This document shows, in pieces, positions 10,913 to 21,949 of a stretch of DNA of 64,000 nucleotides. Both the position numbers and the translations under genes were made by a program. This DNA is from Pseudogymnoascus destructans (Eukaryota > Ascomycota > Leotiomycetes > Thelebolales > Thelebolaceae). Location: NCBI RefSeq assembly GCF_001641265.1, contig NW_020167548.1, positions 1 through 64,000 on the forward strand. Direction: 5' to 3'. How positions within the stretch are numbered: position 1 is the stretch's first letter; each line of letters begins with the position of its first letter. The notes beneath the pieces were generated by a model. That model ran no database searches and was not told the origin of the DNA. It saw nothing but the letters and a program-made list of their open reading frames with translations.

Positions 10913-12568
10913 ATGCCCCATAAAAACGATGAAAGCCAATTAGTGCTAGCTATCCAGGCTATGCAAAGTGACCCAAAGTTACGCCTTCGAGTTGCTGCTA
11001 GGATCTATTCTGTGGACCACCGCAAGCTAGGTCGTCGTCTAGAAGGTGTACCTTCACGACGCGATATCCAAGCCAACTCACGGAAATTAACTAACCTAGA
11101 GGAGTCCGTCCTTGTTCAGTATATACTCGACCTAGCTGCCGAAGGGTTTCCTCCTCGGCTGTCTGTTGTTGAAGATATGGCAAGTCGACTACTTGCAACA
11201 CGCGACGCGTCACGCGTTGGGTCGCGTTGGGCTTCAAACTTTGTTAAGCGGCGTGTAGAGCTCCAGACACGCTTTCAGCGCAAATATGACTACCAGAGGG
11301 CTAAGTGCAAAGATCCAGAAGTTATTAATGGCTGGTTTGAGCTTGTGCGTAACACAATTGCGAAATATGGTATCGATGAAGCAGATATCTACAACTTTGA
11401 TGAGACTGGGTTTATGATGGGCGTTATCTCAACTGCTATGGTTGTAACAAGCTCAGACGGGCAGGCAAAAGCAAAGAAGGTACAGCCTGGTAATCGGGAA
11501 TGGGTTACAGTAATCCAAGGCGTTAGTTCTCAAGGTTGGGCAGTACCACCATTTATCATTGTTGCAGGCAAAAACCACCTTACATCTTGGTATGAGAATA
11601 GTGGATTTTCAAGCGATTGGGTGATTTCTGTTACTGAAAATGGCTGGACTACAAACGAGAGAGGCATGGATTGGATTCAGCACTTTGAGAAGCATACAAA
11701 GGCCCGGAGTGTTGGTGGTTATCGCTTGTTAGTCCTTGATGGTCATGAGAGCCACCACTCAGATGAGTTTGAGGAGTACTGCAAGGAACACAACATTATT
11801 ACGCTTTGTATGCCTGCTCACTCTTCTCATCTACTCCAGCCACTTGATGTTGGCTGTTTCGGCCCGTTAAAGCAGGCCTATGGTCGGCAAATTGAAGATA
11901 TGATGCAGGCTCATATTTCTCATATTACAAAGGATGACTTCTTTCCTGCCTTCCACACTGCATTTAACACTACAATGACGGAAAGTAACATTCGAGGCGG
12001 GTTCCGAGGGGCAGGGCTTCTTCCATTTGACCCTGAGAGAGTGATATCTACACTTGATCTTAAGTTAAGGACACCAACGCCTCCAAGCTCCAGCCCAGGT
12101 ACTGCTCAACCTTGGGTTTCTCAGACACCAAACAACCCAATTGAAGCTATGTCACAGTCTACATTTATTAAAACTCGGATTTCACGCCATCAAAATAGCT
12201 CTCCAACCTCAATCTATGCAGCTGTTGACCAGTTTACAAAGGGTGCATCGCAAATAATGCATCAATTAGCACTGCTAAAGGGAGAGAACCAAAACCTACG
12301 ACAGGCAAATGAAGTACTAAGCAAGCGCCGGAGAGCTAGGAAAACACGACTACAGCAAGGAGGATCACTTAGTCAACAAGGGGCGCAAGAGCTACAGGAT
12401 GAGAGGGATGTTGTGCAGCAGGTAGAGCAGGAAATAAGGGCAAGCCGTGGTCGGAAGCCAAGGGAAGAAACCCGTGCCCGTCGCTGTGGCAAGTGTGGTG
12501 AGACTGGGCACAATGCGCGCACGTGTCAGATTGTAATAGACACCTCTGAGGAAGAGGACTCCGAGTAG
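10913..12568 (+). CDS. Fot1/pogo-type DDE transposase
   Basis: An intact 551-residue transposase that should cut and paste the surrounding element. The N-terminus (about residues 1-130) carries helix-turn-helix and CENP-B-like DNA-binding segments (RVAARIYSVDHRKLGRRL; GSRWASNFVKRR). The catalytic domain has three acidic positions in IYNFDETGFMMG, LLVLDGHESHHS and LLQPLDVGCFGPLK, matching the DDD arrangement of pogo/Fot1 enzymes. A basic Gln-rich linker follows, then a CCHC zinc knuckle CGKCGETGHNARTC near residues 525-540, and an acidic end. The ATG lies 52 bp inside the left terminal repeat; the stop lies 60 bp before the right one. There are no stops or frameshifts. The knuckle is typical of part of the fungal pogo group and may help bind nucleic acid. 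Confidence 0.95.
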   Translation: MPHKNDESQLVLAIQAMQSDPKLRLRVAARIYSVDHRKLGRRLEGVPSRRDIQANSRKLTNLEESVLVQYILDLAAEGFPPRLSVVEDMASRLLATRDASRVGSRWASNFVKRRVELQTRFQRKYDYQRAKCKDPEVINGWFELVRNTIAKYGIDEADIYNFDETGFMMGVISTAMVVTSSDGQAKAKKVQPGNREWVTVIQGVSSQGWAVPPFIIVAGKNHLTSWYENSGFSSDWVISVTENGWTTNERGMDWIQHFEKHTKARSVGGYRLLVLDGHESHHSDEFEEYCKEHNIITLCMPAHSSHLLQPLDVGCFGPLKQAYGRQIEDMMQAHISHITKDDFFPAFHTAFNTTMTESNIRGGFRGAGLLPFDPERVISTLDLKLRTPTPPSSSPGTAQPWVSQTPNNPIEAMSQSTFIKTRISRHQNSSPTSIYAAVDQFTKGASQIMHQLALLKGENQNLRQANEVLSKRRRARKTRLQQGGSLSQQGAQELQDERDVVQQVEQEIRASRGRKPREETRARRCGKCGETGHNARTCQIVIDTSEEEDSE

Positions 12569-12628
12569 TTTCAATTGATTTCTAATGTTGTGGTAGATTT
12601 ATCGCAATGTTTGTCGTGAGGGTAGATA

Positions 12629-12661
12629 ATTTTGGCGCTTTCGCTTGTTTGGCGCTTTCGC
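12629..12661 (-). repeat. pogo-A right terminal inverted repeat
   Basis: Exact reverse complement of the left repeat. TA follows at 12662-12663. Confidence 0.97.
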
Positions 12662-12825
12662 TATACATGTACGTTATCATATTAATATTAATATGATATA
12701 ATATATTAAGCTTAGCATTTATTTACAATGTTTATAGGCCTAATTTCGCTTATTAAGAGGCTATAGATATATTATAGTTTATAAAGTTTATAGGAGCTGA
12801 TAAATTTATAGAGATTTATAAATTT

Positions 12826-12893
12826 CCATGGGGTGAAACCTTTGCCCACAAAAATCATGACCAAAATATTTTGGTCTTATTTTCACCCCATGG
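12826..12893. repeat. Nested hairpin in AT-rich intergenic DNA
   Basis: An outer inverted repeat CCATGGGGTGAAA / TTTCACCCCATGG encloses a perfect 18-bp palindrome (GACCAAAATATTTTGGTC, 12859-12876). It may be a small foldback element or a cruciform-prone site. The rest of 12664-13007 is AT-rich with no gene. Confidence 0.6.
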
Positions 12894-13007
12894 GGCAAGA
12901 TTTCTAACTCCAACCCTATAGCCAAAGAGCTGAAAACTAGGTAATATCACTTTTGCGTCCCAGTTCGCTTTCCCCAACCGCCTCCAGGCGGTGACCCCCA
13001 GAAGTAG

Positions 13008-13503
13008 TGTCACGGGGGACCTACCCCATCAGTCTGCCAAGAAACTGGTCACGGGACTAGGGTTGGTTAACAATCACGTGTAGATAATACGTATAATGAC
13101 TTATTTTTCATGTGCAATTTGTAGTAGATGGCAATTACTATAATTATTGCTATAATCTATATTACGCCATGACCCCTGAATTTCCCGACCAGACCGAGAC
13201 TTATTACGGACTTGGCTCAACTCAATTGTTTCAACTACTTCCCCCCGAGGCAACTGTCATTCTATGGCCTTGCAAGGGAAGGTAGGGTGTAATCACACCC
13301 ATCTTGGCTTGGGGGTAGCCCCTCTAAATCTTCTAACTCTGGGTCAATTAAGTCAAATGTTGATGTATTAGCCTGACTTTGGTAACGAACTTGGCAGTGT
13401 TGCCCTCGGTGCTGGGGTTGAATCGCTGTACCCTTGGTAATGTATAAAGGCTCGTCGTGATTGAATAAAATCAAACCAGTCTTGGTTCCTTTGTCCTATC
13501 ACA
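13008..13503. repeat. Possible solo LTR
   Basis: The segment starts TGTCACGGGG and ends CCTATCACA, with a TATA-like GTATAAAGG about 60 bp before the end, as in an LTR. However, the five bases outside each end (AGTAG and GGTAT) do not match, so there is no target duplication to support it. Low confidence; the segment could be plain intergenic DNA. Confidence 0.3.
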
Positions 13504-13713
13504 GGTATTTGGCTGCCTTGGGCTTCAGTCTGGAATATACTGTAGCATCATCTCTGTTCGCTTGAAGTTTCCTCTTTAGAATATTTTAGATTGCTTGTGG
13601 AGTATATTTTTATAGTAGGTTTCAGTAATATGGGCCTTTGAGAATAAGAGCCAATTATAATAATATTCATGGTAAACTAAGGAGTATAGTGTTGAGTTCT
13701 ACCAAGCCAGCCA

Positions 13714-14591
13714 ATGCTATGGAGGGGCGAGGGCAGAGCTGCAGTTGAAATGGGACTTGGGATGGAAGTGACTATCAAGAAGTATGGCTATGCCTGGTTT
13801 ATGGACCGCATCCAATGGGAGGCATTCCGGTTCAAGGATGAGTACGCAGACAGGGTTCCTTCGCTCGACCTGAAGTACGCACGCATGTTCCGAGGATCCC
13901 ATGCCCCTATCCAGAGCACAGGCGATGCCCTCGAACTGTTTTCAGGTTTGCTGAGGGTGTTTGCTGCAGATGATGTGAAGGTCCTGCTCATCCTGCAGCT
14001 CATGTGCCATGTGTGCTTTCGCCAGTTCCGATACGATGTTCGGAAGACGCTAAAGTCAGAGCTCCTGAGTCCTGACAGCATAGATGATGACACTTCGCTC
14101 AAGTTTAGCTGGGCTGGTGTCCAGGAAGGGATTACTTGCGGTGTATCCATTGTCATAGGCAACAAGACCGCCTTGCACACGCCTGACCTTATGTTCCGCC
14201 ACTTCTGGGGCGACGACATAACCTATTCAGACCCGCCGCAAGTTTTTTTTCGAAAGCATTTCGATAAGATTGCCTTCCGCGTCATGTATAGGAAGTCAAA
14301 GACTTTTGTCCAGGAGAGCGGTGTGGACCTGCGGTCATACGAAAACCTTTTCCAACACTTGTTTTTCGAATACCAGTGTTTCCATACCCCAACTCTAATG
14401 GCACACTCTGTTCTGTGACCAAGGCCGGGGGGCTTCGTCATTGGATTAGCTTCATGGGCGAGCCCGGAAACATGTTCTGGGCTCGGGAAGACTGCCGGCC
14501 AGGTTATCCACAGCCTTGTCCGGAGGAGGTCGACTTCAGTCGCGAGGAACTGATGGGGTACATTGAGGACTTTGAACTGCCCCTAATATAA
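13714..14591 (+). CDS. Unrecognised subtelomeric protein, two parts
   Basis: A 234-codon frame (13714-14418) followed by an overlapping second frame to 14591 that ends in a coding-looking acidic tail (ARE..PGYPQP, EEVDFSREELMGYIEDFELPLI). The two can be joined by an intron with a weak donor at 14376 and acceptor TAG at 14447-14449 (74 bp, right phase, CTAAT inside), or by assuming one frameshift. The protein has no signal peptide or clear membrane segment. It is rich in aromatic and charged residues (FMDRIQWEAFRFKDEY; FRHFWGDDITY). I do not recognise the family. It may belong to the multicopy unknown families of fungal chromosome ends. The start is the first ATG of the frame; earlier exons cannot be excluded. 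Confidence 0.5.
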
Positions 14592-15054
14592 GACATATGA
14601 GCTGGCACAATGGGCAGGGTGGTCTATGTGGAAGATAGAAACCCCAGACCCATCTATCATGAACCCGGGGGGCTTGAAAGCAATAGGGAATAACTTATAG
14701 GAATGACATTTTATACTTTGTATACGCTGTAAAATAATAATTAAGCCTGAACACATGACCACGCATCGCGTTACAAACCACCCCAGCAACCCCACCTACC
14801 CTTGACGTCCTTGGTATTTTCTAATTCCTTGTGTCATCTTAATTCCCAAAAAAAACTTATTCCAAATATGAATATGTGATATATACCTCACCAGAACCAA
14901 TATTCTGCCTTGGCCCAAGGACTCGGTGCTTAGGCCTTTGTTATTGTGTAATCACATGACTGTGGGTGCGTTGAGTAACCCGCCAGCTGCTTAACATCCT
15001 CTTTGTTTACAATAAACCCCACAGCAACCCAACACACTCAACTCCCACTATGCT

Positions 15055-16588
15055 ATGCCGCCTGCTATTGAGGATGATGATGGTTCTGATCAAGGAGGAT
15101 TAGGTCTTGAGGAGTCACTGGATGCTGAATTCAGCGAACCAGAGCTCCCTCTGCTCAAGCACACGCAAGCCCCGAAGGTGGTTGACGATGTCAACAACCC
15201 CAAGCTCCCAGCTCTCAACCATACACAAGCACCAACAGAAGCCCCAGCCAAATCAGCAGAGACAGTGCCAGCTCGTGAAAGCACTGCCACTAGAGATCCT
15301 AAAGAGGCCACGGATATAAACAATTCGAATATGACAGTGTTGACCATTCTTAACGCTGCATCGCATTGGGTTCCTCCAGGAACACAAACTTTGGGCCCCT
15401 CCGGCGTCATGCCTACCAGCATACTTAGTAGCCCAGTAAAAGAATTTGACGGCACGCCCACCTGAGATATCAGTCAAGATCTGGGTGTTGACGATGGTGC
15501 TTCTATCAATACCAGTGGAGTGAGCAGCCCTACAGACAAACCTACCCGCCAGAGACAGGGAAAGAAGGTGTACCGTGGGAATATCGTGCAGCGTGGCGAC
15601 CGAACCAACTCCAAAAGGCAAATGAATGAGCCTGAAAATAACGAAGGCGCCTCAGACAAGGATCGGTTTTCTCCTCGGGGAGGGCAAGAGGTTCTGGACA
15701 ACGAGAGAGTGGTGCGTCATGACCGAGCTGCTCACCCATACGAAAATACCAACCCGGATAGCGAAAGCGACAAAATAACTACCTGCCGTCACCGTAAGAG
15801 ACAGAACCACAACAGCAGCAGCAATAATATGCTATACCATAGCCAAGGCAGTGTCTCAAAACCTCAGGTGCAATATCAGTCGACCCATGTCACCCGCAAC
15901 AGCGAAGGCGTGGCTGGCAAGAAGCTGCACCAATCGAGTACACAAGCGCAGAAAAAAAAACCTAAACACAAGCATCGACACCAATCTGCTGAGACCTCTG
16001 ATGCTGGCAATGGCGAGAGTGAAATGTACCAATCTGACTCGGATTCCAGTGTGCTACATGATGCGACACGTCATACCCAAGGCCGGAAGAGAAAACGCAA
16101 TCCGGGCAACTCCCGCCCACCCGCCATGGTGCTTGAGCCTTCAGAGGGTGCATATCAGGCACGCGAACTAGATGTCATACACCCGCTCTCCGTCAATGGT
16201 CAAGCTGGGATTGTGCTGCTGGAGGGTGTAACCGCAAGAACAGATAGCCAGGCCAGACTCTTGGCCATGCCTCGCATGCGGGAGCTACGGGTCCGGTCGC
16301 AGCAGAAAAGTATCAACCTGCGTGATGAGCATAACCGAGAGGCGGTATTCGCCCAGGTGGTCGGTACCCTATCTAAAGTTTGCTGCGAGCGTTGCGAAGC
16401 TAAAAATGGGCCGTTCACTGAGTGTGTTGTGGTTGACAGATATTTCTACGGCGCCTGTGCGGGGTGCCGGTTCAACCGCATGTAATGGTGGGTGCACCAG
16501 ATATGAGAATCTAGCCACCCAAGGAAGGGATGAATTTACTAAGACAACACACTGTCTTAGGAAACAGAGCCAAAGGGTTGTAGCTTAG
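15055..16588 (+). pseudogene. DUF3716-like six-cysteine protein, decayed
   Basis: Frames 15055-15465 and 15520-16485 share one reading frame and are separated by a single TGA (15463-15465) with open, similar sequence on both sides. The N-terminal 370 residues are low-complexity, rich in S, Q, K and R (KKKPKHKHRH; GRKRKRNP), suggesting a nuclear, disordered region. The C-terminus has a cysteine module: CERC, nine residues, C, ten residues, CAGC, as in fungal DUF3716 proteins. The sixth cysteine is out of frame: one extra T near 16483 makes a stop, and the next frame supplies NGGCTRYE with a Cys eight residues after the fifth, ending at 16588. So there is one nonsense and one 1-bp insertion. 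The family's function is unknown to me. Confidence 0.65.
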
Positions 16589-16599
16589 ACTATTCCACA

Positions 16600-17430
16600 A
16601 CGCAGCAATCAGGTGTATGATGTGGTGAAGTGGTTTAGACAAGTTGCAACAAATGTTGAGTCTGAGAACTCAGGGGTAAGTCAGAGGTTAACACCTCACT
16701 GACTTTTCAGAAACAAGGAGTAACAAGATGAATGCTTGGAAGCTTGGAAAAGACGTGGAAGTATGTGATAGTCGATTTACTGTATTGTCTGCTTGCCCTT
16801 TCTTAAGGAAAGGGCAATCCTATTTATGCCAAAGGAGTGTAGTTCTCTCATTTTCCATGACTTTCCATGACTAACCAGGCTTGGTAAATGTATTAGAAAT
16901 CAAGTGCGACCCACAACTAGCTTGCTAATCATGTAGTGAACGTAAGAGAATCCCATAGAACCATCTCTTGGGTTCCTAGCCTATAGGAAGTGAAAAGGAG
17001 GTCCAAGGTCAGAGTACCTATAGATAAATTATGTCATAACTTAACCAATCTTGTGGGTAACTAAGGAGCGATGACGTGTAATGAATCATAGAGGGTTGTA
17101 GAAGCTTCTAGAGCTATCGTTCATGTTCCTAGGCCTCTAGTTGGTAGAGATATGCCATGTGGTAGTATTGGCCCACCCCCTTAAGGAGGAGATTTTCTTA
17201 ATAACTTGTTCAATGAGTGTCCAAATGATATGCCGTGATGTATGTAGCATAAACAGATGTAGTAGAAGAGTTTGCAGCAATCGTTGAGTAGTATTGCTTC
17301 TGTTGTTGGTGTGATAAGCCAAGATATGTATGGTGACTTGTAGGTTTGAGGAGGAGATTTCTAAGTTTGCTCTTGAGTTTGATAGCAAACTGAGTGCAAC
17401 GAATGTCAGTATGACACCGCAGCTCACATA
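16600..17430. repeat. Dispersed repeat R, copy A
   Basis: The part from about 16870 to 17416 recurs, inverted, at 42914-43431. It contains TGTAATGAATCATAGAGGGT and CTTGAGTTTGATAGCAAACT in both places. At 16793-16817 there is a 25-bp palindrome (TTGCCCTTTC / GAAAGGGCAA). No coding frame is evident. The left boundary is not defined by the second copy because a retroelement interrupts that copy there. Confidence 0.75.
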
Positions 17431-17450
17431 AGTGCTCGCTCTACAATAAA

Positions 17451-17577
17451 CGTAAGGCTCCTCTTGTTGGTGTGATAAGCCAAGATATATATAGCGACTT
17501 GTAGGTTTGAGGATCAGATTTCTAAGTTTGCTCTTGAGTTTGATAGCAAACTGAGTGCAATGAATGTCAGTATGACA
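17451..17577. repeat. Partial tandem duplication of repeat R end
   Basis: About 125 bp that repeat 17295-17415 with few changes, both ending CAGTATGACAC. It marks the terminal part of repeat R duplicated beside copy A. Confidence 0.8.
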
Positions 17578-17879
17578 CTTTGCCTGGATGGGTTTGGGTT
17601 ATGGCTTGGAATCAGCTTATCCTTTCCCCTCTTATTTCTATCACTCTAATCCTGCTATAACTCCTTCCTTATTCCGTGACCTCTACCTCCCTCGTTATTC
17701 CTTGACCTCCACCTCCACTAACCAGAACACCTGCCATGGGCTCCTTTCATGGCAGCTTCGCCTTTTGGCTTGGGCACTTCTACCTCCCTATTCCATCACC
17801 TCCTGCTCCTTCCTTGGCCTGTGACCTGTACCTCCCACCCTATCCATCACATCCCGCTTCTTACTTGGCCTGAAAACTC

Positions 17880-18120
17880 TAGCTCCCTCCCTCGTATCAA
17901 AACTCGTAAGAGGCCATTCGATTCCTCTTGTAAATCTCTCTCAATGACAGTACTAGACGTTATGTTTCGCCCGTTGCTGCAAGACCTAGGCCACATCTCA
18001 TACCATGGCTTCCTGCCTAACAAATCTGGAATATCTCTCTCATTTGAAGTTGTATCAAAATTCCGAAAAAGCCATTTTCTTCTGCTTGTAAAACAGCCCC
18101 TATATACAATGTCGACCAAC
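17880..18120 (+). repeat. Internal copies of the telomere-proximal satellite
   Basis: Two units of the satellite of 1.1-3.8 kb (phrases at 17893 and 18049, including GAGGCCATTCGATTCCTCTT) lie here, 14 kb inside. They are followed at 18140-18300 by short repeats of GAATTTTCGACTTTTGA type and at 18340-18410 by a GTGGGCGGTGTG minisatellite. Confidence 0.8.
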
Positions 18121-18415
18121 CCATTATAGTCGGAATTTATAATAAATAATTGAGTTTGGAATTTTTGACTTTTGACACATTTACTAGGAAGCTGGCCTTT
18201 GAATTTTCGACTTTTGAGACCTTTACTAGGTAGGCGGCCACCATCGCAGCCAGTTTTGAATTTTCGACTTTTTTTCAATTTTTGCCGGGTAGGTCGATTA
18301 TAGCGTTGGTACTACTTTATGCGCTCCAGCCATGGTGTGGGCAGCATGGGGCGGTGTTGGTGTGGGCGGTGTGGGCAGTGTTAGTGTGGGCGGTGTGGGC
18401 GGTGTTGGTGGTGTC

Positions 18416-19095
18416 GCATTTTCGCATTTTTGGCCCTATGTACCCTTACCCTACTAAAATCCAACCCCTAGAACTTCAACATTAAATAACTTCTGTACCA
18501 AAAGAGCTATTGACTTAGGAGTAATTTTATAAGTTTCGCATGCCTGAGAAGCACAAATATAGTCATATAATCTATTGTGTCAAATCACTGTATAGTGCAG
18601 TACGATTGATTAAATGACATGTACTTACAATATAGGTGTAATTGCATTTTCGCATTTTCGGCCCTATGTACCTATGTACCCTCATCCTACTAAAATCCAA
18701 CCCCTACAACTTCAACATTGAATAACTTCTGTACCTACAGAGCTATCGACTTAGGATTGATTTTATGAGTTTCGCATGCCTTAGGAGCACATATATTGTC
18801 ATATAACATATTGTGTAAAGTCGCTATATAGTGTGGTATACATGTAGAGGGTGTAGCCTATGTACTAGGTGTAATTAATTGCATTTTCGCTTTTTCGGCC
18901 CTATGTACCTATGTACCCTCACCCTACTAAAATCCAACCCCTACAACTTCAACATTGAATAACTTCTGTACCTAAAGAGCTATCGACTTGGGAATGATTT
19001 TAAAAGTTTCGCATGCCTTAGGAGCACATATATAGTCATAGAACCTATTGTGTAAAATCGCTATATAGTGTGGTGTAATTGATTAAAGGCATAGA
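18416..19095 (+). repeat. Three tandem repeats of about 230 bp
   Basis: Copies start at 18416, 18644 and 18881, each with GCATTTTCGCATTTTCGGCC, then CCCTACTAAAATCCAACCCC and GCATGCCT...AGCACA. No coding frame. The array forms the inner edge of the repeat-rich chromosome end. Confidence 0.9.
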
Positions 19096-19158
19096 TAGCC
19101 CTCGTCCAGGGAAATCCACCTCGCGGATTTCCACCTCGCAGATGCGGACACCAGCAGG

Positions 19159-19250
19159 ATGTCAGGCTTCCTGCCGACGATCAAGTGCTCTATGTGTGCG
19201 CAAGAGATCGAGATCTCCATGATGGGCGATGCGGCCCTGCTGAGCGTAAG
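19159..19250 (+). pseudogene. Orphan first exon, LIM-protein-like N-terminus
   Basis: An ATG frame reads SGFLPTIKCSMCAQEIEI and continues SMMGD before a GTAAGG donor at about 19251. The IKCSxC...EIEISMMGD pattern recalls the N-terminal cysteine motif of fungal LIM-domain (Pxl1-like) proteins, but after GD the expected HVC is missing. No later exon is found before STT3. I read it as a truncated gene remnant at the boundary between repeats and the conserved core. Confidence 0.35.
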
Positions 19251-19395
19251 GATAATTTTTTATATATTCCGTCACTAATAAATTACAACAAAGTCATTTC
19301 AAGTTAATAGCCCGTTAACATTACAGACCTTAATGTACATTAATGTACATTTTATAGCCACAAAACACCAGCCGCTTCCTTGGTTCTATTCTATT

Positions 19396-21949
19396 CTACT
19401 CTACCCTTAGAACCTTCGGCCCTCTCTTCTTCGCGGCCTTCTTCTTCTTGTTCCCCCGCTCAAATGACGCAGCTGCTCCATGCTCTCGGCCGACATTGTC
19501 AAGGTCCTTGACCTTGTAGATCCTAATGATCCAGTTCTCACTGGTGTATGCCTCCTCGATCGAGTTCAGGACTGGTCCGACATCTGGGAGCCTGGCGCCA
19601 CGAACGCGGTCCTGGGCTTGACCAGGTGGGAAGAGGCCGTTGTAGTTGTAGTAAGACATCTTGTACCTGTTGATTGTTAGGGGAGGGGATGGCTTATGGT
19701 AGTGTGAGTACTTTACATCAAGCTGTTCTTCATGGTGTCGGTGGCCTCGTGGTCAATCTTGTACTCGCCTCTTGGGGTGAAGAAGTCACGCTCCTTGACC
19801 TCCTCAGGCCAGATGCCCTCGGCAATCCTGACCATCCACAGGAACTTGTTGATGTCATCTCCGGAGTAGCCCAGGAGACCACCGAAGACAACAAGAACGT
19901 AATCCACCTCGTGTTGCCTCATGATTGGGTAGCTGACCTCTTCGCTAGAGCTCATGGCCTTACCGACGGTAGCAATGTGAGTGTTGTTCCAGGTGTTGTT
20001 GTCGACAAGAGTTGGTCTGTCGGCCATGCCACCAATTTGGTAGCCGTAATCCCACCATGACATGATCTTCGCATCCTCCTTGGTGTTCTGGCGCAGCCAC
20101 TGGTATGCCTCACGGTAATCATCAATGATATGCTGGCTTCCATCTGGCAATTTGCTGGCGAGAACAACGGATGGAGAAGAGTAGGCATTGGATGTGACCC
20201 ATGTGCAGTGGAGGACGAAGACCAAAAGGTACAGCGTCATAGCGCCCACCACGGTTGACTTCGACACCACGGTATAAATACCCACAAGGGGGTTCCTCAT
20301 GCTACGCAGCCCACCCTTGGCTGGGGCATTCTTGGTGGCCGCTGCCTCAGTCGCGACAAACTCGGCATCCGACTTGGGGGACTTCATTGACAGGTAAGTC
20401 TCCAGAATGGTGGACAGGACCATAGCTGCGGTCACACAGACAATAGGGGTCAATGTGAGCATCAGTCTGACCATGACTCCAGAGAAGTAGCTTGCCAGGA
20501 TGGAGTAGACGACAACAAACACTTGCTCATCAGTCAGCTTCAGGAAGCACAAGTAGACACCTGCCGGGAACAGCCAAATGAGAAGGTTCAAGTCGAAGAA
20601 GAACGCAGGCCATGCGGTCGGCTGGTGCTCGGAAACGGATGCAATGATTGGGATATGGATCTTGGCGTAGCCAGTATCCCACAGAGAGTAGAAACGCCCG
20701 GTCCAGGGAGCAATTACGCCAGAAACGGTCAACAATACTAGGCCTCCGAGGGCGACGGAAAACACCAAAACCACAAATCCTCTCAGTAGGGTCTGGAACT
20801 GCTTGCTGGGAACGCCGGCTCGGACGAACTCAACAAATCCAATAAGCTGGAGGAGACCAAAGACACCTGAAAGGTCAGCAAAGAGTCATTACTTCATGGA
20901 ATGGCTTGGACCATACCAAGTGCGGACATGTGCTCGCTGCTGCGAATTGGCAAGAATCCAACAAAGGGGATTTGCATGCTTGCCAACGTGCCCAGAGCGT
21001 ACCATGTGCAGTAGCTCACGTAAACTCTTGAGCTGAATCGTCCCATGCAGACAAGAACAAATACATGGAGAGGAATCAAATTCGTGATGAAGACGTATCC
21101 TCCCCACGCAGAGACCATGTAGCCGTAGAACAAGGCGCAAAGGGCGCCCCAGAAGGCTGATCCGAGCTTGATAGCTTTGATCCACAAGTAGAACGTAAAT
21201 ACGAGAAGGAAAATGGCGATAGCCTCATTGTCGTAGCTGCCTGCAACTGAACGAGAAATATAGCCAGGGGCAATGCCCATGAAGATGGAGGCGAGAAGTC
21301 CCGCGGAGGGGGTCGAGGACATCTCATTTGTGAAGAGGTAAGTCGCAAATGCCGTCAGGCCTGAGAATCCCGGTGCGAGAAGGACACAGATGTTTCGGAT
21401 GTCGACTGGAAGTGTCAATGCCTTTAGTGTGTGGTAGATAGCTCCACTGGTCACCATGAGGCCGGGATACAACGTCCCTCCAGTGACTCTGCCAAGTGGA
21501 TGCCACGTCCGGTCATCAAACCAATCCCAAAAGTCGTAGAATCCATTAGCAACCAGGTACTTCGTTGCTCTGAAGTTAAACCAAGGATCGACTATTTTAT
21601 GTCAGCGTTCGTCCCTCAGATCTATGGCGTCGTAAGCTGTTAGAATTGGGAGACAACGCACATTCGTGAATTATGCTTTCGAATCCTAAGAGAGAAGAAA
21701 GTTAGCAAGAGTTTCACTGAAGCAGACACAATATCATAGTAAATTCTCTGTTGTAGCAATCGCAAGACGTAGATTTCTCTAGCCAAGACATGCATATCCA
21801 GAGCTGCGCATATACATACTTATAACAGAGAACAGCCGACTGGAAACAGCTGCTGCCGCAATTGTACAAAGAATGACCAGTCGAAGAAGCCCCCTTGTAT
21901 TCCTCCCCTTTGCACCCGTCAGGTAGGAATTTTCTGTCGTGACCGTCAT
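19396..21949 (-). CDS. STT3: Oligosaccharyltransferase catalytic subunit STT3
   Basis: Catalytic subunit of the ER-membrane oligosaccharyltransferase, which transfers the lipid-linked glycan to Asn in N-X-S/T sites. Exons on the minus strand are 21820-21949, 21662-21685 (a 24-bp micro-exon), 20917-21591, 20867-region start at 20866 down to 19717, and 19396-19666. They total 2,250 bp, 749 residues, the usual STT3 length, with GT-AG at every junction. Landmarks are FDPWFNFRAT (first acidic catalytic loop, about residue 52), GSYDNEA, the SVSEH motif of external loop 5, WWDYGYQ (acceptor-site binding, about residue 545), and DNNTWNNTHIA. Many hydrophobic segments fill the N-terminal two thirds; the C-terminus is lysine-rich (NKKKKAAKKRGPK). 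The start MTVTTENSYLTG directly precedes the conserved TRGLLR segment. It is intact. Confidence 0.96.

Larger units (their letters stand above)
10828..12661 (+). mobile_element. Fot1/pogo-type DNA transposon (pogo-A), complete
   Basis: The 1,834-bp element has perfect 33-bp terminal inverted repeats (10828-10860 and 12629-12661) and is flanked by TA on both sides (10826-10827, 12662-12663), the target-site duplication of the Tc1/mariner/pogo superfamily. It contains one intact transposase gene. Its composition is AT-richer than the GC-rich helicase gene next to it. All parts needed for a transposition-competent copy are present. It is inserted about 30 bp upstream of the upstream in-frame ATG of the helicase gene. 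Confidence 0.96.

Noticed and set aside
13008..13503. A firm solo LTR
   Set aside because: TG and CA ends are present, but the flanking five bases do not match; kept only as a low-confidence repeat.
15436..15515. Intron removing the TGA of the DUF3716-like gene
   Set aside because: Possible donor and acceptor pairs (38 or 80 bp) break the frame that is shared on both sides.
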